Shown here: positions 36,982 to 49,950 of the stretch, in pieces
How the letters are laid out: every line of letters begins with the position of its first letter
Position numbering within the stretch: the first letter of the stretch is position 1
Assembly (NCBI GenBank): GCA_002726335.1
Contig: PBSR01000276.1
Span: forward strand, 1-49,950
Source: Gemmatimonadaceae bacterium
GTDB taxonomy: Bacteria > Latescibacterota > UBA2968 > UBA8231
DNA length: 49,950 nucleotides
Direction: 5' to 3'
The notes under the pieces: model-generated
The model's input: the letters and a program-made list of their open reading frames with translations, nothing else
What the model was told of the DNA's origin: nothing
Database searches by the model: none
Translations under genes and position numbers: made by a program

Positions 36982-37452
36982 TTAGAATCTGTAGTGCGCG
37001 AAGGCTTTGTTGGCTTCGGCCATGCGGTGTACGTCATCGCGGGCGCGAATGGCGCCGCCCTCACCGTTGGCGGCTTGCACCAGTTCGTTGGCCAACCGCT
37101 CCGCCATCGTCCGCTCGGCACGCTCACGGGCGTAGCGGATGATCCACTTGATTGCCCGTGTCGTACGCTCTTCGGGGCGCACTTCAAGGGGGACCTGCAG
37201 TGTCTGGGACCCTACGCGCCTCGACTTGGTGACGACCATGGGCTTGCAGTTCTCGACAGCCTTGAGGAAGATATCGAGCCCCTGCTGGTCGGAACGTTCG
37301 GCCACCATGTCGATTGCCGAATAGAAGATCTGTTCGGAGGTGCTCTTCTTGCCGGACGTCATCATACAGTTGATGAAGCGGGTGGCAAGGACGTTGTGAA
37401 ACTTGGGATCCGGAAGGATCTGACGCTTGACGGCTCGCCTTCTGCGCGACAT
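36982..37452 (-). CDS. rpsG: 30S ribosomal protein S7
   Basis: 156 aa, the standard bacterial length. [26 protein letters not shown]-equivalent region [20 protein letters not shown], and [21 protein letters not shown] (quoted in part) identify S7. ATG at 37450-37452. In E. coli S7 represses the str operon; no site is recognised here. It ends 8 bp before fusA. Confidence 0.96.
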   Translation of the reverse strand: MSRRRRAVKRQILPDPKFHNVLATRFINCMMTSGKKSTSEQIFYSAIDMVAERSDQQGLDIFLKAVENCKPMVVTKSRRVGSQTLQVPLEVRPEERTTRAIKWIIRYARERAERTMAERLANELVQAANGEGGAIRARDDVHRMAEANKAFAHYRF

Positions 37453-37470
37453 ACCTCTTGCCTGTCCTGT

Positions 37471-37845
37471 TTACGAGTCCGCGCGGCGGGCGCCGTACTT
37501 GGAGCGGCCCTGCTTGCGTTCGGCGACGCCGCTGGCGTCGAGGACGCCGCGGATGATGTGATAGCGCACTCCGGGCACGTCCTTGACGCGTCCTCCGCGA
37601 ACCAGGACGATCGAATGTTCCTGGAGGTTGTTGCCCTCCCCCGGGATGTAAGCGGTCACCTCCTGACCCGTCGTCAACCGTACCCGGGCCATTTTCCTCA
37701 AGGCCGAATTCGGTTTCTTGGGTGTGGTCGTGTACACCCGCGTGCACACACCACGACGCTGCGGACATCCGCGAAGGGCGGGCGAATCGGTGCGCTTGCT
37801 CGCCTTGCGGCGGCCTTTGTGGACCAGCTGACTGATTGTCGGCAC
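37471..37845 (-). CDS. rpsL: 30S ribosomal protein S12
   Basis: 124 aa. [13 protein letters not shown] follows the initiator as in the family, fixing a GTG start at 37843-37845. The streptomycin-related segments look wild type: [11 protein letters not shown] (both Lys present) and [13 protein letters not shown]. One small change is GEGNNLQEH for the common GEGHNLQEH. First gene of the str block, 227 bp downstream of rpoC. Confidence 0.97.
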   Translation of the reverse strand: MPTISQLVHKGRRKASKRTDSPALRGCPQRRGVCTRVYTTTPKKPNSALRKMARVRLTTGQEVTAYIPGEGNNLQEHSIVLVRGGRVKDVPGVRYHIIRGVLDASGVAERKQGRSKYGARRADS

Positions 37846-38072
37846 TTGCGTGCAGCCTCGTCGGTTCAGGTTCGACAACTCAAGGGCCTTTACGACCCTC
37901 CAAACACAAGCGGTTACGACCGGGATCTGGCCCGGCTGCAACCGCCCGTAACGCCAAATACGATAAACTCAAAAGCTAAGGACAAACCCTTCAATCGTCA
38001 ACAGTTGAAACAGGTTGACGAAGGGGTCACGGAAGGGGCGTGGGATCTTTCTTCCCCCCTCCGCCAGACCCC
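37846..38072 (-). other. rpoC-rpsL spacer with two inverted repeats
   Basis: Largest non-coding gap inside the cluster. CGTCAAC (37996-38002) pairs with GTTGACG (38014-38020); there is no following U-run, so it is not a standard terminator. Nearer rpsL, GGTT/AACC and CCGGG/CCCGG helices nest within 37912-37943. An AT-rich part (37950-38000) may hold a str-operon promoter, but no -35/-10 pair with correct spacing could be fixed. Confidence 0.5.
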
Positions 38073-41000
38073 CTACTCCCCGACCACCGCCTCCGCGGCA
38101 CCTTCGAACTCGGGCAGACTGTCGCCATTGCCGGCAACAGAATCCGCCTCGGGCTGCAGGTCGGCGTAACTGATGCTGCGGTAGTGCGCTGAGCCCGTGC
38201 CCGCAGGAATGAGGCGGCCGATGATGACGTTTTCCTTCAACCCGCGCAGGTGGTCAATCTTGCCCTGTACGGCAGCCTCGGTGAGCACCCTCGTCGTCTC
38301 CTGGAAGGAGGCGGCAGAGATGAAGCTGTCGGTGCGCAGAGAGGCCCGCGTGATGCCGAGCAGGATCGGCTGACAGGTGGAAGGATCGCCCCCTTCACCG
38401 ATGACCTTCTCGTTCTCGCGGCTGAAGCGAATCTTGTCGACTTCCTCGCCTTCGAGGAAGTTGGTATCGCCGGGATCGAGGACCTTCACCTTCTGCAACA
38501 TCTGCCGCACGATGGCCTCGATGTGTTTGTCGTTGATTTCCACGGCCTGCAGTCGGTAGACGTCCTGGATTTCGTTTACCAGATACTCCTGGACCTTGTG
38601 AACCCCCTGAACCGCGAGAATATCGTGGGGGTTCACCGCGCCCTCCGACAGCCGCTCGCCGGCCACGACGTGATCTCCTTCGTGGACTCGCAGGTGCTTG
38701 CCGTAAGGCACCAGATACTTGCATTCCTCACCATCCGGAGAGGTCACCAGCACCTCGCGGTTGCCGCGCACCAGGCCACCGAAGTCCACCGAGCCGTCGA
38801 TCTCGGAGATGACGGCAGGCTCCTTCGGGCGCCGGGCCTCGAACAACTCGGCCACGCGGGGTAGACCGCCGGTGATGTCGCGTGTCTTGGTCCGCTCCCG
38901 GGGGATCTTGACCAATCCCGAACCCGGGTACACCTGGTCCCCGTCAGACACGAGCAGCCGGGCGCCTACCGGGATGATGTAGGTGCGCGTCCCCTCGGTA
39001 CCGACCACCTCGATCGTCGGGCTGAGGCTGCGATCACGCTGTTCGACGACGACGCGGGCGCTCATTCCCGTGGTCTCGTCAAACTCCTCGCGGATCGTCA
39101 CGTCATCCTGCAGATCGGTGAACTTGATCGTGCCGGCGCGGTCGGTGATGATCGAGTTGCTGTACGGGTCCCACTCATACACTACCTGGGATGCATCGAC
39201 GTCGTCGCCGTCCTCGACTTTCAGGACCGAGCCATAGGGAACGTTGATGCGGTGGCGGACGCGGTTCTGCTCGTCCTTCAGTTCGATCTCGCCGTTGCGA
39301 CCGGTGACGACCCGGCCGAGGTCGGGATGCTCAACTGTGGCGATGTTGACCAGAAATACCGTGCCGGGACGGCGCGCCGTGATCTGTGACTGCTCCGCGA
39401 TGCGGCTGGCTGTACCGCCGATATGGAATGTACGGAGTGTCAGCTGTGTGCCCGGCTCGCCGATGGACTGGGCGGCGATGACACCGACAGCCTCGCCGAT
39501 GTTGACAATTCGTCCCGAGGCAAGATTGCGCCCATAGCACTTGGCGCAGACGCCACGATCGGACTCGCAGGACAACACCGAGCGGATGCGCACCTGCTCA
39601 AAGCCGGCCTGGGCGATGCGGTTGGCATCGTCTTCTTCGAGCAAGGCGTCAGCGGCCACGACGACGTTGCCATCCTGGTCGACGGCGTCCTCGAGCAGAA
39701 CCCGGCCGACGATACGGTCAGCCAGAGGCTCGACGATCTCCTCGCCGTCCTTCAGGGCGCCGATCCAGATACCCTGGCGGGTGCCACAGTCGATATCGCT
39801 GATGACGACGTCCTGTGCCACATCGACCATTCGGCGGGTCAGATACCCCGCTTCCGCCGTCTTCAGCGCCGTGTCGGCCAGCCCCTTGCGGGCCCCGTGT
39901 GTCGAGATGAAGTACTCCAGCACCGACAACCCCTCTTTGAAGGAGGCGATGATCGGTGTCTCGATGATCTCGCCGACGGCGCCGGTAAGTTTCTTCTGTG
40001 GCTTGTTCATCAACCCGCGCATGCCGCCGAGCTGCTTGACCTGATCCTCCGAGCCTCGAGCACCGGAATCCTTCATGACGAAGACGGAGTTGAAGCCCTC
40101 GTCAGCCTCTTCCAACGCCCTCTGTACGGCGCGGGACACCGACGATGTGGCATGGGTCCAGATATCGATGATCTTGTTGTAGCGCTCCCCGTCGGTGATG
40201 ATGCCGTTGGCATACTGGTCACGGACCTTCTTCACCTCCTCCTGCGCCTCGTCGATGATCTCGTCCTTCTGCTTCGGTATGACAACGTCGTCGACGGCCA
40301 CTGTGGTCCCGGAGAGGGTGGCCCAGTAGTACCCAGTACGCTTCAACTGATCCACTGCCTCCGCCGTCTGCCGGTTGCCATGGCGGCGATGTACATCACC
40401 GGAGATCCGCTTGATGGCACCCTTGTCGATATTCTGATTGATGAAGGGCATGTCTTCGGGAAGCGCTTCGTTGAAGATGATGCGTCCAGCTGTGGTGTCG
40501 ATCAGTTCGCCATCGATACGCACCTTGATCGGCTGGTGCAGGGTAACGAGACCCGACTCGTAGGCCGACCGCGCCTCGACACGATTGGCAAATCGCCGCT
40601 CGGTCTTGTCGGCATCGGAGAACCTGACCTTGGTGAGGAAATAGGCACCCAGAACGATGTCCTTCGGGTCCATCATGATCACCGGCTCGCCATCTGCAGG
40701 CTTGAGCAGGTTCTGCGACGACAGCATCAACAGCCGTGCCTCGATCTGGGCCTCGAAGGACAGCGGCACATGCACCGCCATCTGGTCGCCGTCGAAGTCG
40801 GCATTGAAGGCGGCACAGACGAGGGGATGCAACTGGATCGCCTTGCCCTCGACCAGGATCGGCTGGAAGGCCTGGATGCCGAGGCGATGCAGGGTCGGCG
40901 CGCGGTTCAGCATGACACAGTGGTCCTGGATGATCTCTTCCAGAATGTCCCAGACCTCGGGGCGTTCGCGCTCGACAAGCTTCTTGGCGCTCTTGACGGT

Positions 41001-42161
41001 CTGCACCAGGCCCTTCTCTTCCAGCTTGCGGATGACGAAGGGCTTGAACAGTTCGAGAGCCATGCTCTTGGGCAGGCCGCACTGATGCAGTCGCAGGTCC
41101 GGGCCGACGACGATGACGGAACGACCTGAGTAATCGACACGCTTACCGAGCAGGTTCTGGCGAAACCTGCCCTGCTTGCCCTTGAGCAGATCGGACAGAG
41201 ACTTCAGCGACCTGTTGCCGTCACCGCGGACAGCACGTGAACGGCGGCCGTTGTCGAACAGGGCATCGACGGCTTCCTGCAGCATGCGCTTCTCGTTGCG
41301 CAGAATGACCTCGGGTGCCTTGATGCTGATCAGCTTCTTCAGGCGATTGTTGCGATTGATCACCCGCCGGTAGAGATCGTTGAGGTCGGACGTGGCGAAG
41401 CGACCGCCCTCGAGGGGCACAAGGGGCCGCAGGTCGGGCGGAATCACCGGGATGACTTCGAGGATCATCCAGTTCGGCCGATTCTCCGACTGCCGGAAAG
41501 CCTCGACCACCTTCAGACGCTTGAGGGCCTCCTGCTTGCGCTGGATCGAGGTTTCCATCCGGACGCGGGCGCGCAGTTCGGCGCTCAGCTCCTCGATATC
41601 GATCTCCGCGAGCAGGTCGCGCACGGCGGGGGCACCCATGCCGACGACGGGATTCTGGTCCTGCTCACGCAGTTCCATCATCTCCTCCTCGGTGAGGAGG
41701 CTCCCCTTCTCTACCTCGGAGTTCCCCGGATCCATGACCACATACGACTCGTAGTAGAGGACCCGCTCGAGGTTCCGCATCGAGATATCAAGCAGAGCCC
41801 CGATGCGGGACGGCAGAGATTTGAAGTACCAGATATGCGACACGGGCACAGCCAGTTCGATATGACCGAGGCGCTCGCGACGAACCTTCGCCTGCGTCAC
41901 CTCGACGCCACAACGATCGCAGACGACGCCGCGATACCGAATCCCCTTGTATTTGCCGCAGTGACAGTTCCAGTCCTTGACCGGTCCGAAGGTGCGCTCG
42001 CAGAACAGGCCGTCGCGTTCGGGCTTGAAGGAACGGTAGTTGATGGTCTCAGGCTTGGTTACCTCACCGTGTGACCATGAACGAATCGTGTCTGGCGAGG
42101 CCAGTTGGATCCGGATCGAGTCGAAATCGGTGGGCTTCCTGGTGATTTGCGTCTTCAGCAC
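38073..42161 (-). CDS. rpoC: RNA polymerase beta' subunit
   Basis: 1362 aa. The N-terminal zinc site is CHCG...CDRCG (around residues 66-85). The catalytic loop [12 protein letters not shown], with three Mg-binding Asp, is near residue 457. The second zinc site is [14 protein letters not shown] in the C-terminal half. The start is GTG (42159-42161) with AAGGGG seven bases upstream, 70 bp after rpoB. The length is near the E. coli type rather than the cyanobacterial split form. Confidence 0.98.
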   Translation of the reverse strand: MLKTQITRKPTDFDSIRIQLASPDTIRSWSHGEVTKPETINYRSFKPERDGLFCERTFGPVKDWNCHCGKYKGIRYRGVVCDRCGVEVTQAKVRRERLGHIELAVPVSHIWYFKSLPSRIGALLDISMRNLERVLYYESYVVMDPGNSEVEKGSLLTEEEMMELREQDQNPVVGMGAPAVRDLLAEIDIEELSAELRARVRMETSIQRKQEALKRLKVVEAFRQSENRPNWMILEVIPVIPPDLRPLVPLEGGRFATSDLNDLYRRVINRNNRLKKLISIKAPEVILRNEKRMLQEAVDALFDNGRRSRAVRGDGNRSLKSLSDLLKGKQGRFRQNLLGKRVDYSGRSVIVVGPDLRLHQCGLPKSMALELFKPFVIRKLEEKGLVQTVKSAKKLVERERPEVWDILEEIIQDHCVMLNRAPTLHRLGIQAFQPILVEGKAIQLHPLVCAAFNADFDGDQMAVHVPLSFEAQIEARLLMLSSQNLLKPADGEPVIMMDPKDIVLGAYFLTKVRFSDADKTERRFANRVEARSAYESGLVTLHQPIKVRIDGELIDTTAGRIIFNEALPEDMPFINQNIDKGAIKRISGDVHRRHGNRQTAEAVDQLKRTGYYWATLSGTTVAVDDVVIPKQKDEIIDEAQEEVKKVRDQYANGIITDGERYNKIIDIWTHATSSVSRAVQRALEEADEGFNSVFVMKDSGARGSEDQVKQLGGMRGLMNKPQKKLTGAVGEIIETPIIASFKEGLSVLEYFISTHGARKGLADTALKTAEAGYLTRRMVDVAQDVVISDIDCGTRQGIWIGALKDGEEIVEPLADRIVGRVLLEDAVDQDGNVVVAADALLEEDDANRIAQAGFEQVRIRSVLSCESDRGVCAKCYGRNLASGRIVNIGEAVGVIAAQSIGEPGTQLTLRTFHIGGTASRIAEQSQITARRPGTVFLVNIATVEHPDLGRVVTGRNGEIELKDEQNRVRHRINVPYGSVLKVEDGDDVDASQVVYEWDPYSNSIITDRAGTIKFTDLQDDVTIREEFDETTGMSARVVVEQRDRSLSPTIEVVGTEGTRTYIIPVGARLLVSDGDQVYPGSGLVKIPRERTKTRDITGGLPRVAELFEARRPKEPAVISEIDGSVDFGGLVRGNREVLVTSPDGEECKYLVPYGKHLRVHEGDHVVAGERLSEGAVNPHDILAVQGVHKVQEYLVNEIQDVYRLQAVEINDKHIEAIVRQMLQKVKVLDPGDTNFLEGEEVDKIRFSRENEKVIGEGGDPSTCQPILLGITRASLRTDSFISAASFQETTRVLTEAAVQGKIDHLRGLKENVIIGRLIPAGTGSAHYRSISYADLQPEADSVAGNGDSLPEFEGAAEAVVGE

Positions 42162-42231
42162 TTGAGTACCCCTTGTTGGTCGATAGTCCGTTTGTCTCTT
42201 GTGGGTCGAAAACTGCGCGCGCTTGCGCGAC

Positions 42232-46059
<3,828 letters not shown>

Positions 46060-46239
46060 GGTCTGCGCTCCTTCTTGTTGCTAGTGCGGAGAGGTCGGTC
46101 CCGAAGGATTGCGACTCAGGCCGAGATAAGGTGAAAGCTCACGGAGAGACCGACGCCGGATGTGCGCCGGTTCCCATGAGCTTTCGGTATCAAGCAGGGT
46201 GGTGGATGGAGATAGGATCGTTAAGATTCGAAGAGCCGA
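46060..46239 (-). promoter_or_regulatory. rplL-rpoB spacer with interleaved inverted repeats
   Basis: 180 bp. Inverted repeat A: GTCGGTC 46094-46100 with GACCGAC 46148-46154. Inverted repeat B: GAAAGCTCA 46133-46141 with TGAGCTTTC 46177-46185. The arms alternate, so the two helices either exclude each other or form a pseudoknot. In E. coli this gap holds an attenuator and an RNase III site; function here is inferred from position. Confidence 0.5.
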
Positions 46240-46653
46240 TTACTTGATTTCGACCGTGGCTCCCGCCTCTTGCAGTTTGGCCTGAATCTCCTCAGCCTCC
46301 GCCTTGGCGACGGCTTCCTTGACGGCCTTCGGTGCCTCATCCACCAGGGCCTTGGCTTCCTTGAGGCCGAGGCTGGTGATCTCGCGTACCACCTTGATCA
46401 CCTGAATCTTCTTGTCTCCGGGGCCGGTGAGGACCACGTCGAACTCGGTCTGCTCAGCGGCCGCCTCGCCGGCGTCGCCACCGGCAGCCGCGGCGCCAGC
46501 CATCATCACCGGAGCTGCAGCGGAGACGCCGAACTTGTCTTCCATAGCCTTGACCAGTTCGGCAAGTTCCATAACCGTAAGGCCGCCGATGGTCTCGATG
46601 ATCTCACCCAACTTGGGGCTGACTTCGACTGTCGTTTCTTCCTGCTCACTCAT
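46240..46653 (-). CDS. rplL: 50S ribosomal protein L7/L12
   Basis: 137 aa. N-terminal dimer domain ([20 protein letters not shown]), an Ala/Gly hinge, and C-terminal domain [20 protein letters not shown] with [18 protein letters not shown]. It is slightly longer than the usual 120-130 residues because of N-terminal and hinge acidic residues. Stalk protein that recruits GTPase factors. ATG at 46651-46653. Confidence 0.97.
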   Translation of the reverse strand: MSEQEETTVEVSPKLGEIIETIGGLTVMELAELVKAMEDKFGVSAAAPVMMAGAAAAGGDAGEAAAEQTEFDVVLTGPGDKKIQVIKVVREITSLGLKEAKALVDEAPKAVKEAVAKAEAEEIQAKLQEAGATVEIK

Positions 46654-46711
46654 CGCTCGTCCTCATCCTTCCGTAGTGTGAATCTTGTTCCGTTGTTTCG
46701 ATTCTGTGATC

Positions 46712-46727
46712 GGAGGCTGATGCCTCC
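46712..46727 (-). other. Short hairpin between rplJ and rplL
   Basis: GGAGGC-TGAT-GCCTCC on the plus strand (6-bp perfect stem, 4-base loop) lies 5 bp after the rplJ stop in the 79-bp gap. No U-run follows on the minus strand. Confidence 0.6.
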
Positions 46728-46732
46728 ACGCT

Positions 46733-47266
46733 CTAGGCGGCGCCTTCTGCCTCCGCCTTCTGATCCTTGATAGCTGACAATGCTCCCACGACGCCGCGCA
46801 ACAGACCAGAGAGCACTGCTGCCAAGCCCTGGAGTGGTGCCTGCGCCGAGCCGACGACTTTGCCGAGCAGTTCGTCGCGAGAGGGTAGTTTTGCCAACTG
46901 CCCCACGGCTTCAGGGGTCAGCACCTGGCCGTCAACATAGCCGCTCTTGATGACCAACTTGCCGCCACCGTCGATGAACTTCTGCAGGATCTTGGCCGGG
47001 GCCACGGGGTCATCCTGAACGAAGGCCATCGCCGTGGGGCCTTCGAGGTACGATCCCAGAGAATCGAGCCCCGCATCGGTGGCAGCTAGTTTGGCGAGAC
47101 GATTCTTAACCACCAGGTATTCGACACCCGCCTGGCGCAGAGACCGGCGGAGCTCCGTCACGGCAGCGACGTCGATACCGCTGAAGTCGGCCAGGTAGAT
47201 GGCGTCAGCCTGAGACATCTTCTGCGACAGGTCGCTGACGGTCGCGTTTTTCTCAGCAGTCGGCAT
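46733..47266 (-). CDS. rplJ: 50S ribosomal protein L10
   Basis: 177 aa. Conserved ADFSGIDVAAVTELRRSLRQ, VKNRLAKLA and the C-terminal helix that carries L7/L12 dimers (FIDGGGKLVIKSGYVDGQVL precedes it). ATG at 47264-47266. The gap to rplA is only 42 bp, leaving little room for a long L10 leader of the E. coli type. Confidence 0.96.
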   Translation of the reverse strand: MPTAEKNATVSDLSQKMSQADAIYLADFSGIDVAAVTELRRSLRQAGVEYLVVKNRLAKLAATDAGLDSLGSYLEGPTAMAFVQDDPVAPAKILQKFIDGGGKLVIKSGYVDGQVLTPEAVGQLAKLPSRDELLGKVVGSAQAPLQGLAAVLSGLLRGVVGALSAIKDQKAEAEGAA

Positions 47267-47308
47267 GGATTCGGTTCTTATGTAATGAAGGTGGACTGGA
47301 GTGTCGGA

Positions 47309-48010
<702 letters not shown>

Positions 48011-48020
48011 ACCGGTCTCT

Positions 48021-48449
48021 CTACTCCTGCTCGACGACGAGCCCCATACTGCGGGCGGTTCCGGCGATCATCAGAGCCGCCGCGTCGATATCGTTGGCGT
48101 TGAGGTCCACCATTTTGGATTCCGCGATCTCACGCAGTTGTGCCTGCGTTACAGTACCGACCTTGTCGCGATTCGGCACACCGGAGCCCTTCTCGATCCC
48201 GGCAGCCCGCTTGAGCAGCACGGAGGCGGGAGGCGTCTTGGTGATGAAGGTGAAACTGCGATCTGCATAAACGGTGATAACAACCGGGATGATGAGTCCC
48301 TGCTTGTCCTGTGTCTGCGCGTTGAAGGCCTTGCAGAACTCCATGATGTTGACGCCGTGCTGGCCCAGCGCCGGCCCCACCGGGGGCGTCGGACTGGCCG
48401 AGCCAGCCGGGATCTGCAGTTTGATCTGGGCAAGTTCCTTCTTCGCCAT
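48021..48449 (-). CDS. rplK: 50S ribosomal protein L11
   Basis: 142 aa. [20 protein letters not shown] with [19 protein letters not shown], and the C-terminal [20 protein letters not shown]. The proline-rich N-terminal thiopeptide-binding segment is intact. ATG at 48447-48449. Confidence 0.97.
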   Translation of the reverse strand: MAKKELAQIKLQIPAGSASPTPPVGPALGQHGVNIMEFCKAFNAQTQDKQGLIIPVVITVYADRSFTFITKTPPASVLLKRAAGIEKGSGVPNRDKVGTVTQAQLREIAESKMVDLNANDIDAAALMIAGTARSMGLVVEQE

Positions 48450-48483
48450 TCTTTCGCTCTTTCAGACTCTTGTTCTCGTGATG

Positions 48484-49035
48484 TCAGCCGGTGGCAACGC
48501 TGTCGTCGACGGTCTCTACCTGGAGTACGTCGAGTTCGACAGGTGTGCCGCGACCAAAAATGCTCACCATGATCTTGAGGCGCCGCTTCTCTGGGATCAC
48601 TTCCTGCACGGTACCGATAAAATCCTTGAAGGCGCCATCGTTGACCTTGACCTGGTCCCCCTCAGAGTACGGGATCTCTTCGACCTCCTGGGACTTGCGT
48701 CGATCCGCATGCCCGAGGATGTGATCCACCTCTTCCTGTGCCAGTGGCTGGGGTTTTCTCGCGGGCCCGACGAAGTTGGTAACACCGGGCACATTCGTGA
48801 CCATATGCCAGGCGTCCTTCGTCATCTCCATCTCGACGAGGACATAACTGGGCAGAAAGCGCTTCTTTGTGACGGTTTTCTTGCCCGCCCGCATCTCGAC
48901 GACCTCTTCGGTGGGTACCACCACCTTGCCGATGGCGCCATCCGACTCCCCTTGCTGAATCAGGGTTTCGAGATACGTCTTGACCTTGTTTTCGTGGCCT
49001 GAATACGTGTGCAGAGCATACCACTGGTGCGACAT
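48484..49035 (-). CDS. nusG: Transcription termination/antitermination factor NusG
   Basis: 183 aa. NGN domain (WYALHTYSGHENKVKTYLE, FLPSYVLVEMEMTKDAWHMV) and C-terminal KOW domain (GDQVKVNDGAFKDFIGTVQE). Links RNA polymerase to the ribosome through S10 and to Rho. ATG at 49033-49035; 32 bp after secE. Confidence 0.97.
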   Translation of the reverse strand: MSHQWYALHTYSGHENKVKTYLETLIQQGESDGAIGKVVVPTEEVVEMRAGKKTVTKKRFLPSYVLVEMEMTKDAWHMVTNVPGVTNFVGPARKPQPLAQEEVDHILGHADRRKSQEVEEIPYSEGDQVKVNDGAFKDFIGTVQEVIPEKRRLKIMVSIFGRGTPVELDVLQVETVDDSVATG

Positions 49036-49067
49036 GATCGAGACCCTTGAGCTACCTGCCCTGTCGT

Positions 49068-49256
49068 CTACAGGGCGATGAGGACCGACCGCACATAGGA
49101 CAGTACGAGGTCGAAAATGCCGATGAAGATGGCAAAGGCAATGGAGAAGACCACGACGACGGTCGTCGAGTTGACCAGTTCTTCGCGTGTCGGCCAGATC
49201 ACCCTGCCGAATTCCCCGCGCACATCAGTCATGAAGCCAGTCAGCTTGTCCCACAT
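49068..49256 (-). CDS. secE: Preprotein translocase subunit SecE
   Basis: 62 aa, the short single-helix form. The amphipathic part (EFGRVIWPTREELVNST) carries the conserved W-P motif; one membrane helix follows (VVVVFSIAFAIFIGIFDLVL). ATG at 49254-49256, 35 bp after tRNA-Trp. Confidence 0.95.
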   Translation of the reverse strand: MWDKLTGFMTDVRGEFGRVIWPTREELVNSTTVVVVFSIAFAIFIGIFDLVLSYVRSVLIAL

Positions 49257-49291
49257 CCCCCGAACTCAACTCCTCAAGTTGCTTTTGTCTT

Positions 49292-49367
49292 TGGCAGGCC
49301 CGGCAGGACTTGAACCTGCAACCGCCGGTTTTGGAGACCGGTGCTCTACCAATTGAGCTACGGACCT
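49292..49367 (-). tRNA. tRNA-Trp (CCA)
   Basis: 76 nt including encoded 3' CCA. The acceptor pairs AGGTCCG with CGGGCCT, with one G-U. The anticodon loop CTCCAAA gives anticodon CCA. The T-loop GTTCAAG is standard. Confidence 0.97.
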
Positions 49368-49417
49368 ACCTGACCCTCAGGCACCCCGGTAGATGTGCTT
49401 TCTCGCGGCAGGTTCGC

Positions 49418-49570
49418 TCACCGGGTCTCCCTGTGGAGAGTATGTTGCCCGCAGTGAGCGCAGTACTTTCGACGTTCGAGCCGGGACGCCTGCGCGTCAC
49501 GACTCTTGGTCGCCGTGTAGTTTCTGCGACTGCAGGCCTCGCATTCGAGGGTGACACGATCCCTCGGCAT
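49418..49570 (-). CDS. rpmG: 50S ribosomal protein L33, zinc form
   Basis: 50 aa, translated directly from the minus strand between tRNA-Thr and tRNA-Trp: MPRDRVTLECEACSRRNYTA at the start and YCAHCGQHTLHRETR at the end. Cys10, Cys13, Cys37 and Cys40 form the zinc ribbon of C+ type L33. Strong ribosome-binding site AGGGAG four bases before the ATG (49568-49570). TGA at 49418-49420. The neighbourhood rpmG, tRNA-Trp, secE, nusG is a common bacterial order. Confidence 0.95.
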   Translation of the reverse strand: MPRDRVTLECEACSRRNYTATKSRDAQASRLERRKYCAHCGQHTLHRETR

Positions 49571-49622
49571 GCCTCTCCCTAAGATCCCGCCGCAGGAGCG
49601 GCTACCATAGCTCCGGGACGCC

Positions 49623-49634
49623 CTGGATATCCAG
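49623..49634. repeat. 12-bp palindrome upstream of rpmG
   Basis: CTGGATATCCAG is perfectly self-complementary and lies 53 bp before the rpmG start. It could be an operator, but a chance palindrome is possible. Confidence 0.6.
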
Positions 49635-49651
49635 TGAGCGTTTGACGCGTA

Positions 49652-49710
49652 GTTACCCTGGGGCGGTTACCCTGACCGATGCGGAAATTACTCTGGCGGT
49701 AGTTACTCTG
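49652..49710. repeat. Four copies of RTTACYCTG between tRNA-Thr and rpmG
   Basis: GTTACCCTG at 49652 and 49666, ATTACTCTG at 49687 and GTTACTCTG at 49702, spaced 14, 21 and 15 bp. On the minus (transcribed) strand the unit reads CAGRGTAAY and neighbouring bases (CTACCGC, TTTCCGC, CCGCCC) are also similar. Confidence 0.75.
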
Positions 49711-49742
49711 ATCGTCACACGAGCCGACCGGTTGCCGCATGC

Positions 49743-49818
<76 letters not shown>

Positions 49819-49843
49819 CCGTACTCTCTTTGGCCGGCGAGCT

Positions 49844-49920
49844 TGGAGCGGGAAACGGGACTCGAACCCGCGACCCTCAGCTTGGAAGGCTGACGCTCTA
49901 GCCAACTGAGCTATTCCCGC
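49844..49920 (-). tRNA. tRNA-Gly (TCC)
   Basis: 77 nt including encoded CCA. The acceptor pairs GCGGGAA with TTCCCGC on the opposite arm. The anticodon loop CTTCCAA gives anticodon TCC. T-loop GTTCGAG. Confidence 0.97.
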
Positions 49921-49950
49921 ATAAATATATAAATAACAAATACTTACGAA
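49921..49950 (-). promoter_or_regulatory. AT-rich leader upstream of tRNA-Gly
   Basis: The last 30 bases are almost entirely A/T, with a TATATT-like -10 element on the minus strand close to the tRNA 5' end. A promoter or a spacer to another tRNA (tRNA-Tyr is common here) is possible; the -35 region would be outside the window. Confidence 0.25.

Noticed and set aside
37996..38020. Inverted repeat after rpoC as a rho-independent terminator
   Set aside because: The stem is only 7 bp with an 11-base loop and no U-run follows on the minus strand.
39423..41129. Plus-strand open frame of 568 codons inside rpoC
   Set aside because: Antisense to the catalytic part of rpoC, with no recognisable domain.

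Overview
This is a bacterial chromosome segment, GC-rich and almost entirely coding on the minus strand. No mobile elements, phage genes or CRISPR arrays are visible. The right-hand part, read right to left on the minus strand from 49920 to about 20360, is a translation/transcription supercluster: tRNA-Gly, tRNA-Thr, rpmG, tRNA-Trp, secE, nusG, rplK, rplA, rplJ, rplL, rpoB, rpoC, rpsL, rpsG, fusA, tuf, then the S10, spc and alpha gene blocks ending in rpoA and rplQ. The general order is that of ordinary Bacteria. The cluster lacks rplC (L3) between rpsJ and rplD, lacks adk, map and infA between secY and rpmJ, and has no tuf between tRNA-Thr and tRNA-Trp. About a dozen core genes start with GTG or TTG, and all ribosomal proteins that occur in zinc and non-zinc forms are of the zinc form here.

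The middle (13.0-20.3 kb) is mixed. It holds a 23S rRNA uracil methyltransferase (RlmD type), a small unrecognised plus-strand protein overlapping it tail to tail, an NtrC-type sigma-54 activator whose receiver domain has lost its phosphorylation residues, a ClpX-like AAA+ unfoldase without the zinc-binding domain, and a membrane-anchored TPR protein carrying a periplasmic amino-acid-binding-type domain.

The left part (1-12.9 kb) reads as one long minus-strand operon with a candidate promoter near 13.0 kb. Its order is FmdB-type zinc ribbon protein, TPR lipoprotein, MoxR AAA+ ATPase, DUF58 protein, Gld-type ABC ATPase, ABC-2 permease, a tandemly duplicated GldG-like protein, a DUF4340 protein, a BatD-like membrane protein, two von Willebrand A membrane proteins (BatA- and BatB-like) and a TPR protein (BatC-like) that runs off the window. 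Several of these genes overlap as ATGA stop/start pairs. The arrangement places a gliding-type ABC exporter inside a MoxR/Bat chaperone operon, and is the best candidate here for an uncharacterised envelope system.

The RpoB, GldFG and Bat content suggests a lineage in or near the FCB group (for example Latescibacterota, Eiseniibacteriota, Krumholzibacteriota or Gemmatimonadota). That is an inference from recollected family patterns; no phylogeny was run.
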